Shown: one piece after another, positions 21,821 through 29,532 of the stretch
Layout of the letters: each line of letters starts with the position of its first letter
Position numbering within the stretch: the first letter of the stretch is position 1
Assembly (NCBI GenBank): GCA_937927625.1
Contig: CALBSD010000094.1
Location: forward strand, 1 to 39,195
Source of the DNA: an uncultured Actinomycetes bacterium
GTDB lineage: Bacteria; Actinomycetota; Acidimicrobiia; Acidimicrobiales; Ilumatobacteraceae
DNA length: 39,195 bases
Reading direction: 5' to 3'
The notes under the pieces: model-generated
Databases searched by the model: none
Told to the model about the DNA's origin: nothing
Seen by the model: only the letters and a program-made list of their open reading frames with translations
Program-made: the position numbers and the translations under genes

Positions 21821-23277
21821 GAACTCTCGTCATCGACGTCGGCACCAGCGGTCTGCGTGCCGCGATCATCCTCGATGACGGCACAGTCACCGACCTTCAT
21901 TACGAAGAGTTCGCACCATCTTCACCAGCCAATGGAATGGTGGAGTTCGATGCCGTTGCGATGTATGCAGCGGTCAAGCGTGTTGCCACTGCTGCAATAG
22001 GTACTGGCGGTGCTGATGCAATTGGTATTACCAACCAACGCGCTTCCACCATCGTGTGGCGTGCAGGCACCGGACAACCAGTTGCACCTGCCATCGGATG
22101 GCAAGACTTGCGCACCATTGGTGAATGCATCATGGCGCGCATCGAACATGGCTTTCAGATTGCACCCAACCAATCAGTTACAAAAGCTGCATGGATTCTG
22201 AACAACGTCGTCACTGATACTGCAGTACGCGAGAGTGATGACCTTCGCATTGGCACCATCGAAACGTGGTTGGTCTGGAACCTCACACGCGGCGCATCCT
22301 TTGTCACCGATCACACCAATGCCGCTGTCACCGGAATGACCAACGCATCAGGTACCGAATGGAACTCAAAAGTTCTCGACGTATTCAAGATTGATGTTCT
22401 CCATCTTCCGCGCATCGTTGACAGCGCTGGCTACGTGGGTGATGCCGTCGACCTTCCTGGTGCACCGCGCATTATGGCGATGGCGGGCGACCAGCAGGCA
22501 TCACTTGTCGGTCAAGGATGCATCGAGCCAGGCATGGCCAAGATCACCTTTGGCACTGGGGGCATGCTCGACATGTTCACGGGATACGAGGCACCAACGG
22601 CCGCACGTCGCAGCGATGGTGGCACCTTCCCGATCGTCGCGTTCAGCCAGAACGGAAAGATCGCATATGGCACAGAAGCCATCATGCTGTCCGCTGGCAC
22701 CAATATCGAATGGCTGCGTGACGACATGGGGCTCATTGAGAGCCCCGCTGATTCCCACACGATTGCCTCCTCGGTTCCCACAACCGAGGGTGTTGTGTAC
22801 GTCCCCGCTCTTCTTGGTCTCGGCACACCACATTGGGACTACGGCGCTCGTGGTGCTCTCTTTGGAATCACCCGCGGCACCACCCGTGCCCACATGGTGC
22901 GAGCCGTCCTCGAAGGAGTCGCTCATCGTGGCGCCGATCTCGTTGATGCCGCCGAGGCCGACTCAGGGCTCTCCATCCCTGAAATTCGTGTCGATGGCGG
23001 CATGAGCCGCAACCCAACCTTCGTCCAAGCCTTGGCCGATGCCACGGGTCGCCCCGTCCGCGTGTCCGCTATTACTGAAGCCACCACTGTGGGAGCAGGT
23101 TTCCTTGCCGGTACTGCCGCTGGACAATGGTCACATCTCGGTGAGGCCACTAGCACCCTCACTTGGGCTGCCACCGTTGCCCCATTAGGTGACCCTGGGG
23201 TTGGGCGACAACAATGGGCAGAGGCAATTTCCAGGTCCCGTTCCTGGATACCCGACCTCTCGGCACTGGACTTCTAG
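21817..23277 (+). CDS. FGGY-family carbohydrate kinase, glycerol-kinase-like with altered substrate pocket
   Basis: A 486-residue FGGY kinase clearly related to GlpK: LVIDVGTSGLR phosphate loop, GITNQR, MAGDQQ, VPALLGLGTPHW and IRVDGGMSRN. By comparison with E. coli GlpK it keeps Arg75, Trp95 and the catalytic Asp225. However, Glu84 (E. coli numbering) is Ala76 here, Tyr135 is Asn118, and Phe270 is Met250. All three contact glycerol in true glycerol kinases, and the canonical glpK at 7513-8979 keeps them. The substrate is therefore probably not glycerol itself, perhaps a substituted or larger polyol. The ATG at 21817 overlaps the AGPS-like stop, so the three enzymes glpD, AGPS-like and this kinase are translationally coupled. 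Confidence 0.88.
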   Translation: MRTLVIDVGTSGLRAAIILDDGTVTDLHYEEFAPSSPANGMVEFDAVAMYAAVKRVATAAIGTGGADAIGITNQRASTIVWRAGTGQPVAPAIGWQDLRTIGECIMARIEHGFQIAPNQSVTKAAWILNNVVTDTAVRESDDLRIGTIETWLVWNLTRGASFVTDHTNAAVTGMTNASGTEWNSKVLDVFKIDVLHLPRIVDSAGYVGDAVDLPGAPRIMAMAGDQQASLVGQGCIEPGMAKITFGTGGMLDMFTGYEAPTAARRSDGGTFPIVAFSQNGKIAYGTEAIMLSAGTNIEWLRDDMGLIESPADSHTIASSVPTTEGVVYVPALLGLGTPHWDYGARGALFGITRGTTRAHMVRAVLEGVAHRGADLVDAAEADSGLSIPEIRVDGGMSRNPTFVQALADATGRPVRVSAITEATTVGAGFLAGTAAGQWSHLGEATSTLTWAATVAPLGDPGVGRQQWAEAISRSRSWIPDLSALDF

Positions 23278-23312
23278 TGTTGGGGGGCGACATTTCGCCA
23301 ACACGACAAAGG

Positions 23313-23876
23313 ATGACCCGAGTGGTAAATCACCAAGTTGACCTCCCCGAAGTAGCAACGACATCACGTCGTCGACTTCTCACATCACTTCTTGCTGGTG
23401 GCGCCGCTGCTGTGGCTGCTCCACTGTTCGCAGGTCGTGCATCTGCCGAAGGCGAATTGCTTCGTGACCCGAAGGACTTCCCGTCATTGAACGAGGCGCT
23501 CAAGCGTGAGCGTCAGATGGCTGCAACTTATGCCTCGGCTGCTGCGAAGGCCTCGGGCGACGAAAAGGTTGCGCTCACACTTCTCCTCGACCACCACAAT
23601 GCTTATGTTGATGCCATCAAGGGCTACCTCGGCAGCAACGCCATTGCAGGAACCGAAGCACCTCTTGCGTCACCTGCCGGATCTTTCAACCAAATTGCAT
23701 CGCCATTGGCTTCACTTGAAGACCAGACAGCAACGATGCATACCGACCGTTTGACTGGCCTCGCCGGACATGATGCCGCAACACTGATTGCGTCCATCAT
23801 CACTATCGAAGCACGTCATGCCGCAGCACTCACCCTCCTTGGCGGTGCAAGCCCGCTTGCCGCCGCAGGCGCCTGA
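23313..23876 (+). CDS. Tat-exported ferritin-like protein
   Basis: A 187-residue protein with a twin-arginine signal (SRRRLLTSLLAGG, Arg19-Arg20) and a likely cleavage after ASA at residue 45. The mature part is about 140 residues of Ala-rich helices with spaced acidic and His residues: Glu66, Asp83-His84-His85, Glu126, His133 and the Glu156-x2-His159 pair, a pattern expected of a ferritin-like four-helix bundle. Export by Tat suggests a folded, metal-loaded protein outside the membrane. I start at ATG 23313; GTG 23322 has a better-placed AAAGGA ribosome-binding site. It lies 35 bases after the FGGY kinase and 17 before a second Tat protein. Function unknown. Confidence 0.75.
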   Translation: MTRVVNHQVDLPEVATTSRRRLLTSLLAGGAAAVAAPLFAGRASAEGELLRDPKDFPSLNEALKRERQMAATYASAAAKASGDEKVALTLLLDHHNAYVDAIKGYLGSNAIAGTEAPLASPAGSFNQIASPLASLEDQTATMHTDRLTGLAGHDAATLIASIITIEARHAAALTLLGGASPLAAAGA

Positions 23877-23893
23877 TTCGAAGGAATATCGCA

Positions 23894-24676
23894 ATGACTA
23901 CTGAAAACTCTTCACACATCAGCCGTCGCAACATGCTTCGCACCAGTGGCGCATTGGTCGCAGGTGGCGCAGTGCTCGCAGCATGTGGCACAACCAGTAC
24001 CCATGGTGTTCCCCGTATTGGTGCAACACCCACAATTCCAAAACTGGAAGACGCGGTCGTTTCCGACGCTGCTCTGCTTCGCACAGCAATGTCTGTAGAG
24101 AAGATGGTTGCCAACATTCTGAGCGACTCACGTGTTGCTGGCATCGCCGACAAAGTGGCTGCACCCATCGTTGCTGGCTATGTCGCTGCACATACAGCGC
24201 ACCTTGCATCGCTCTCCACGCTGGTCACAGCAAATGGCGGACAGCCATACAACGAACCAAACGAGCAGCTCATGGTCGCTTACGGAAACACTGTTCTCAC
24301 ATTGATGAGCGACGGCAAGAAGGCCACCGATGTGTTGCCACTGACCTTTGCTCTCGAGTCTCTTGTTGCAGCGACATACCAGTACTTCGTATCACTCACG
24401 ACAAATGGTGCATTGCGTACAGAGATGATGCGCTTGGGTGCAACTTCTTCACGTCGTGCAGCTGTTGCTGCACAGTTGATCAGTAGCGGCTTCAAAGCAT
24501 TCAACGTGCAATACGAATCCGACGGTGTCACCCAGCTGGCTGATTCTGTTGCAACGTTCCCGAATGCATTCGGTGCATTGAACGCTGTGCAGGTCACCCT
24601 CGGACCAGACGTCAAGGATGCGCCTCGAGCAAATGTCCTCATGGACACCCCAAGCCTTAACAGCATCATTTACTGA
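23894..24676 (+). CDS. Tat-exported ferritin-like lipoprotein
   Basis: A 260-residue protein whose N-terminus combines a twin-arginine motif (SRRNMLRTSG, Arg11-Arg12) with a lipobox VLAAC (Cys31), so the mature protein should be a lipid-anchored extracytoplasmic protein. The rest is helical with two bundles' worth of Ala/Leu-rich helices. Possible ligands are Glu69, His100 and His103, and a Glu in FALESLVAATYQYF. The last helix lacks the ExxH pair, so a di-iron site is less certain than in its neighbour. It follows the first Tat protein by 17 bases with AAGGAA upstream, indicating an operon. The pair could form an exported hetero-oligomer; that is inference. Confidence 0.75.
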   Translation: MTTENSSHISRRNMLRTSGALVAGGAVLAACGTTSTHGVPRIGATPTIPKLEDAVVSDAALLRTAMSVEKMVANILSDSRVAGIADKVAAPIVAGYVAAHTAHLASLSTLVTANGGQPYNEPNEQLMVAYGNTVLTLMSDGKKATDVLPLTFALESLVAATYQYFVSLTTNGALRTEMMRLGATSSRRAAVAAQLISSGFKAFNVQYESDGVTQLADSVATFPNAFGALNAVQVTLGPDVKDAPRANVLMDTPSLNSIIY

Positions 24677-24680
24677 TCTG

Positions 24681-24704
24681 TACCGCTCCTTCGGTAGCAA
24701 TTTT
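24681..24704 (+). terminator. Weak hairpin terminator after the Tat lipoprotein gene
   Basis: TACCG (24681-24685) pairs with CGGTA (24692-24696) around a six-base loop, followed by GCAATTTT. The stem starts four bases after the stop codon and lies just ahead of the rnpB promoter, so it plausibly ends the glpD operon. Confidence 0.4.
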
Positions 24705-24729
24705 CCTTATCTTTCTATTGCCTCGTCCG

Positions 24730-24735
24730 TACACT
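24730..24735 (+). promoter_or_regulatory. -10 element of rnpB
   Basis: TACACT ends seven bases before G24743, the first base of the RNase P RNA P1 helix, exactly where a -10 should lie. The -35 region (around TTATCT at 24707) is poor. Confidence 0.55.
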
Positions 24736-24742
24736 CGTTACC

Positions 24743-25091
<349 letters not shown>

Positions 25092-25105
25092 ACCCCCCAC
25101 CCTTC

Positions 25106-25684
25106 TTACAGAAGGTGTGCGGTCTCGTTCATGCCGGTCAGTGATGGCCCTCGTGGGCCTGCTGCAATGCGACAAATGGATGCGCGGTCCAGATGACAGC
25201 GCCACGTGACTTCAGGTCCGACGCCCAATGCCCAGGTAATCGCGCTCTTGATCGGCGACACATGACTAACCACCACAATGTCGCGATCTTTGGCTTCTGC
25301 GAGCAGCTCTTCTAAAGCTGGGCGAACACGAGTATCGAGCTCTACTAACGACTCACCATTGGGTGGACGAAAGTGTGGATCGTTTCTCCACTGCGACCAC
25401 TTCGATTGATCAACATCGCGAAGAGCAACGCCATCCCAATCGCCGTAATCCAACTCGATGAAACGATCATCAATTTCAACTTGCTCAGAGATGGCCGCGG
25501 CGGTCTGTTGCGCGCGCTGCAATGGGCTAGAGATCACTCTCGCATTCGGATACTGCGATCGAATATGAACGCCGCAACGCATCGCCTGCGCTGTTCCTTC
25601 ATGGTCGAGCGGCAGGTCGATTCGTCCTTGCAGTAACGCTTGGGCATTGGCGGTTGTTTGTCCATGACGAAGAAGAATCAGCAC
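25106..25684 (-). CDS. Histidine phosphatase family protein (phosphoglycerate-mutase-like)
   Basis: A 192-residue single-domain protein with the catalytic LRHGQT at residues 5-10, the second Arg/His set in SSPLQRAQQTA, the acid/base Glu in ELDYGDWDG and the late His in VVVSHVSPIKSA. This family covers cofactor-dependent phosphoglycerate mutases, cobalamin α-ribazole phosphatase (CobC) and many broad phosphatases. The short length and Gly-Asp-Trp motif favour a phosphatase over a mutase; the substrate is not readable. Its start at 25684 overlaps the end of the upstream membrane-protein gene by seven bases. Confidence 0.88.
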   Translation of the reverse strand: MLILLRHGQTTANAQALLQGRIDLPLDHEGTAQAMRCGVHIRSQYPNARVISSPLQRAQQTAAAISEQVEIDDRFIELDYGDWDGVALRDVDQSKWSQWRNDPHFRPPNGESLVELDTRVRPALEELLAEAKDRDIVVVSHVSPIKSAITWALGVGPEVTWRCHLDRASICRIAAGPRGPSLTGMNETAHLL

Positions 25685-26178
25685 TTCCCTATCTCCCCAT
25701 TCACTGCGCCTACCAAACGACCGGTGCGAAGGAAACGTTCACGCGCAGCAGGCGAAGACAAGTTGTTCACTTTCCATCCCCACACCAACATGCATGCACC
25801 GGCGACTTCCAAGATCAGATTCAGTCCCATGCGGTCAAAACTGGGCAACGACTTGTTGTCGAACGAGAGACCAGTGAGTGGCCACCAGAAATTCTTTGTG
25901 TTGTTGAATGCACCGTCAAATACCAAGTGCAAGAACATGCCAATGGGTAACGCAAGCCAACGACGGCGACGCACAGAACCGCGGCGCGCCACAGCCATCA
26001 CCGCAATGAGAGCTGCAATAGGCGCAATCACCGAATGCATCGCCCATGTACCCCCAGAGAAAACGTCAATGACATCTGGAATCACTGCACCAAGTGCAAG
26101 GACTCGGTAGTCAAATTGGTCGTCACGAAAGACAAACCACACCGCAATGAAAGATGTACCGAGGAACCACAGAAGCAT
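25678..26178 (-). CDS. Integral membrane protein, possible membrane-bound metal-dependent hydrolase-like (YdjM-like)
   Basis: A 166-residue protein with four or so predicted membrane segments. Between them are an acidic motif, ALGAVIPDVIDVFSGG, followed by a conserved-looking His (MHSVIAP), and then FLHLVFDGAFNNTKNFWWPL. Paired Asp and His residues at membrane borders recall the YdjM/LexA-regulated membrane hydrolase family (PDxD...H, HxxxD), but I cannot confirm membership. The C-terminal tail is short and basic. It overlaps the histidine phosphatase and starts 20 bases after the penicillin-binding protein stop, so it is likely in the same transcript. Function unknown. Confidence 0.7.
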   Translation of the reverse strand: MLLWFLGTSFIAVWFVFRDDQFDYRVLALGAVIPDVIDVFSGGTWAMHSVIAPIAALIAVMAVARRGSVRRRRWLALPIGMFLHLVFDGAFNNTKNFWWPLTGLSFDNKSLPSFDRMGLNLILEVAGACMLVWGWKVNNLSSPAARERFLRTGRLVGAVNGEIGKC

Positions 26179-26198
26179 TGCAGTAAGGCTAGGCAGTC

Positions 26199-28538
26199 TT
26201 AGCCCGCGCGCACGGATGCAGGCAGACCCTTGGCGCAGTTGTACACATACGTGCGCAGCGGATCAACACCCACCACTGGCGTTGCAGGATTCGTGTCGGT
26301 GGGTGCAATGGTGGTGCCAGGGTCAACAACACGCACGACTGGCCCCTTAAACACGGTGGTCGTTGGTGCCGTATTCGGTATTCCTGGAATCGTGGACGAC
26401 GTTGTGGTCACTGGCGTAGGGATCGTGCTGGAAGTTGTGTTCGGAACCACCGTGGTGACCGTGCCCGTTGCAGTGCGTGGCAACTTGCCTGACACCAACT
26501 GAGCAATGCAATCAACACCTGGCAGATACAAACGCATCGGATTGCGAGTGGGAGCCGGTGGTGCATCCCAGTCAACGTTCGGAAGACCTGCATGTGCGGC
26601 ATCCATGAATGCTTTCCAAATCTTGACGGGATACGTATTGCCCGTCACTTTGGAAACTCCGTCTGCGCTGAACTCTGGGATATTCACCATCGGCGTGTAG
26701 CCCTTCGGGTCACCCACCCACACCGCTGTCGTTAATTGCTTGGTGAACCCCACAAACCACGCGTTTGTGTTTTCATCCTGCGTACCGGTCTTACCTGCCG
26801 ATGGACGCTTGTTGTTCAATGGCGAGCGGCGTGCAGTACCGAGCGTGAGTGTCTTCTTCAGAATGTCCACTTCTGCATCGGCGACTTCTTTAGAAATCAC
26901 TTGCTGAGGCGCAGCTTGATGTTGGTACAACACACCACTGGGACCTTCAACCTTCTCGATGAAATACGGCTCATGATGAATTCCGCCATTGGCGATTGTC
27001 TGCGCACCCGATGCCATATCAAGTGGACTGAATTCATTAGCACCAGTGGAGAAACTGGCATAGGGCTGAATCTTGTAATTGTCGCGTGTCAGATAACTCG
27101 AAGATGCGAGGCGATACACCTCGTTTACCAATCGATTCAGACCGACAATCTGAGCCAAGCGCGCATACGCGCAGTTAATGGAGAGATATGTCTGCTCTTC
27201 TAACGGCGCGACCGGATGACTCACACCCTTCGTGATCTTGAACGGCTCTTCAGGAAGTCCGGGGTTGGGCAATGTGCACGGCAACGTGCCATCAATGAGG
27301 TCACTTGCTTGTACACCCGCTTCTAAGGCAGCAGTGAGAACAAACATCTTGATGCTGGACCCAGTTTGACGACGACGCAATGCAAGATTGACTTCCGTGC
27401 GACCAGGAACAAAACCAGGCCCACCGACAATCGCACGTAATGCACCTGTTGCAGTATCCACCGACACCATGGAGGACTGAATGCCAGTCTTATTTGCAGG
27501 CAGATTCTTCTTAGCCGCAGATTCTGCTTTTGCTTGCGCCTTTGCATCAAGTGTTGTGGTGACAGTAATACCACCGCGATACAACATGTTGAAACGCTCT
27601 TGATACGTGGCGCCAAGAATTGTTGACTTGTTCAATAGATAGTCACGCACCATCTCAGTGAAGTACGTACGGTTCGTGCCTTGTTGTGGCACTTCACGTT
27701 TTGTCTCTGGCACCTGGAATCCAGTATCGGCTTGCAACGCAACACCATCTGCCTTTGTCACCATGCCCACTTGAATGAGACGGTCAATCACCTGATTGAA
27801 ACGGCGCTTCGAAGCAACAGGACGATTGATGGGGTCATATGACGATGGTGCTTGCACCAAGCCCACCAAGAATGCAGCTTCCGCAACTGATAGTTCTGAG
27901 ACCTTCTTGCCGAAATACACCTCAGCAGCAGCCTGAATGCCGTAAGCGTTATTACCAAAGAAAACTGTGTTGAGATAACGCTCAACAATGAGTTTCTTCG
28001 GCGTGGTCTTTTCCAACATCACCGCATAACGAGCCTGCAAGATCTTGTAACGGCCATCTCGAGGAAGACCTGCGAGGTATTCGTTCTTCACGACCTGCTG
28101 AGTAATCGTGGAAGCACCTTGACGGCCGCTGGAATATTGGAAGTTCGACAGAGTTGCGCGTACCAAGGCACGCAAGTTCACTCCCTTGTGCTTCTCAAAC
28201 CCGCTGTCCTCTACTGCCAACAACGCAGCCACCACATGCGTGGGAACCTCATCAATAGAGATGGGTTGGCTGTTCTCAAATTCAAAGACACCCACTTGCT
28301 GGCCAGAAGAGTCCACCATCTTGGTGCGATTCGACAATCCGCTGAACCCCGGCAGTTTCACTGGTGTCTGCTTGTGTGCGTTCGCCATGCGCCATATCTG
28401 AGGTGCCGCACCGACGATTCCGGCCGTCATCAGCAATGAGCCCGCAAGCAGGGTGATACCAAGACGCAACGCCCAGTTGGCACGTTTCTGGCGGTTGAGG
28501 TCATTCACAGCGATTTCCACCGTAACCGCCGACGCCAC
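26199..28538 (-). CDS. Class A penicillin-binding protein (glycosyltransferase-transpeptidase)
   Basis: A 779-residue bifunctional peptidoglycan synthase anchored by one membrane segment at about residues 23-45. The GT51 domain has the catalytic Glu110 in AVEDSGFEKHKGVNL, GASTITQQVVKN and ERYLNTVFFGNNAYGI. The transpeptidase domain has the active-site Ser384 in TGSSIK (SxxK), SIN at 443-445 and AGKTGT at about 571-576. The tail after about 690 is Thr/Pro/Val-rich (TTSSTIPTPVTTTSSTIPG), a linker typical of actinobacterial PonA proteins, ending in a short segment with one Cys. The start is GTG 28538 (GTG 28520 possible). It is divergent from the F420-type LLM gene across 49 bases. Confidence 0.94.
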   Translation of the reverse strand: MASAVTVEIAVNDLNRQKRANWALRLGITLLAGSLLMTAGIVGAAPQIWRMANAHKQTPVKLPGFSGLSNRTKMVDSSGQQVGVFEFENSQPISIDEVPTHVVAALLAVEDSGFEKHKGVNLRALVRATLSNFQYSSGRQGASTITQQVVKNEYLAGLPRDGRYKILQARYAVMLEKTTPKKLIVERYLNTVFFGNNAYGIQAAAEVYFGKKVSELSVAEAAFLVGLVQAPSSYDPINRPVASKRRFNQVIDRLIQVGMVTKADGVALQADTGFQVPETKREVPQQGTNRTYFTEMVRDYLLNKSTILGATYQERFNMLYRGGITVTTTLDAKAQAKAESAAKKNLPANKTGIQSSMVSVDTATGALRAIVGGPGFVPGRTEVNLALRRRQTGSSIKMFVLTAALEAGVQASDLIDGTLPCTLPNPGLPEEPFKITKGVSHPVAPLEEQTYLSINCAYARLAQIVGLNRLVNEVYRLASSSYLTRDNYKIQPYASFSTGANEFSPLDMASGAQTIANGGIHHEPYFIEKVEGPSGVLYQHQAAPQQVISKEVADAEVDILKKTLTLGTARRSPLNNKRPSAGKTGTQDENTNAWFVGFTKQLTTAVWVGDPKGYTPMVNIPEFSADGVSKVTGNTYPVKIWKAFMDAAHAGLPNVDWDAPPAPTRNPMRLYLPGVDCIAQLVSGKLPRTATGTVTTVVPNTTSSTIPTPVTTTSSTIPGIPNTAPTTTVFKGPVVRVVDPGTTIAPTDTNPATPVVGVDPLRTYVYNCAKGLPASVRAG

Positions 28539-28575
28539 AACCCCTGCGTCACCCTCATTTCGTCAGCCCGATTGG

Positions 28576-28581
28576 TACCGT
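28576..28581 (+). promoter_or_regulatory. -10 element of the LLM oxidoreductase gene, likely leaderless
   Basis: TACCGT ends six bases before ATG 28588, with no ribosome-binding site between, so the transcript should begin at or next to the A of the start codon. Confidence 0.45.
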
Positions 28582-28587
28582 TGCTCT

Positions 28588-29532
28588 ATGTCGCAATTCC
28601 CACAACGTCCATTCCGTTTCGGTGTCCAGGTCAGCAAAGAAGCAACCGCAAAGGGATGGGCTGAATTAGCTCGCCGTGCAGAGGGCGCCGGTTACGACGT
28701 TCTCACCATGCCAGACCACTTCACAGATCAATTGGCACCGATGCCTGCGCTCATGGCAGCTGCAGCAGCAACCACCACATTGCGTGTCGGCGCATTGGTG
28801 TTTGACAACGACTACAAGCACCCGCTCATCATGGCGAAGGAACTTGCAACGCTCGACGTTCTTTCCGATGGCCGTACCGAAATCGGCATGGGCGCTGGCT
28901 GGATGGTCAGCGACTACGAACAAGCCGGCATCCCCTATGACTCTCCGAAGGTGCGCATTGACCGCTTCATCGAAGGCATGGCCATCATCAAGGGCGTAAT
29001 GGCCGACGGACCGTTCTCGTTCAAAGGTGACCACTACACCATCACTAACTATGAAGGTCACCCAAAGCCCGTGCAGAAGTCAATGCCTCCGATCCTCATC
29101 GGTGGCGGCGGCAAGCGCGTTCTGTCTTATGCAGCGCGTGAAGCAGACATCATCGGCATTAACGGCACGATGACCGCTGGCGTTGTCGGCCCCGAGGCGC
29201 TCGCCACAATGACCGCAGAGTCAGTGGATGAGAAGGTTGCCATCGTCGCAGCCGCCGGTGCACACCGCCTGAACGACATCGAAATGAACATTCGCACGTT
29301 CTTCGTCAAGGTCACGGATGACCGCGCAAAGACCGTCGAAGGCATCTCTTCGATGTTCGGCGTTTCCAAGGAAATGATCGACGCATCTCCATTCGCACTC
29401 ATCGGTTCCGTTGAAGAATGCATCCAGCAATTGGTGGAGCGTCGTGACCGCTGGGGCTTTAGCTACACCATCGTGGGTGCAGAGAACATCGACGAGTGCG
29501 CGCCAATCGTTGCTGCACTTCGCGGTAAGTAA
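28588..29532 (+). CDS. LLM-class F420-dependent oxidoreductase (TIGR03621-like)
   Basis: A 314-residue TIM-barrel protein of the luciferase-like monooxygenase superfamily. The opening FRFGVQVSKEATAKGWAELARRAEGAGYDVLTMPDHF, then RVGALVFDNDYKHP, GMGAGWMVSDYEQAGIPYD and PPILIGGGGKRVLSYAAREADIIGI match the actinobacterial F420-dependent group (MSMEG_2516 type) rather than FMN luciferases. It probably uses deazaflavin F420; the substrate is unknown. It starts at ATG 28588 just behind a TACCGT element, with an apparently leaderless mRNA. Its TAA stop abuts the stop of fhs on the opposite strand with no base between. Confidence 0.85.
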   Translation: MSQFPQRPFRFGVQVSKEATAKGWAELARRAEGAGYDVLTMPDHFTDQLAPMPALMAAAAATTTLRVGALVFDNDYKHPLIMAKELATLDVLSDGRTEIGMGAGWMVSDYEQAGIPYDSPKVRIDRFIEGMAIIKGVMADGPFSFKGDHYTITNYEGHPKPVQKSMPPILIGGGGKRVLSYAAREADIIGINGTMTAGVVGPEALATMTAESVDEKVAIVAAAGAHRLNDIEMNIRTFFVKVTDDRAKTVEGISSMFGVSKEMIDASPFALIGSVEECIQQLVERRDRWGFSYTIVGAENIDECAPIVAALRGK

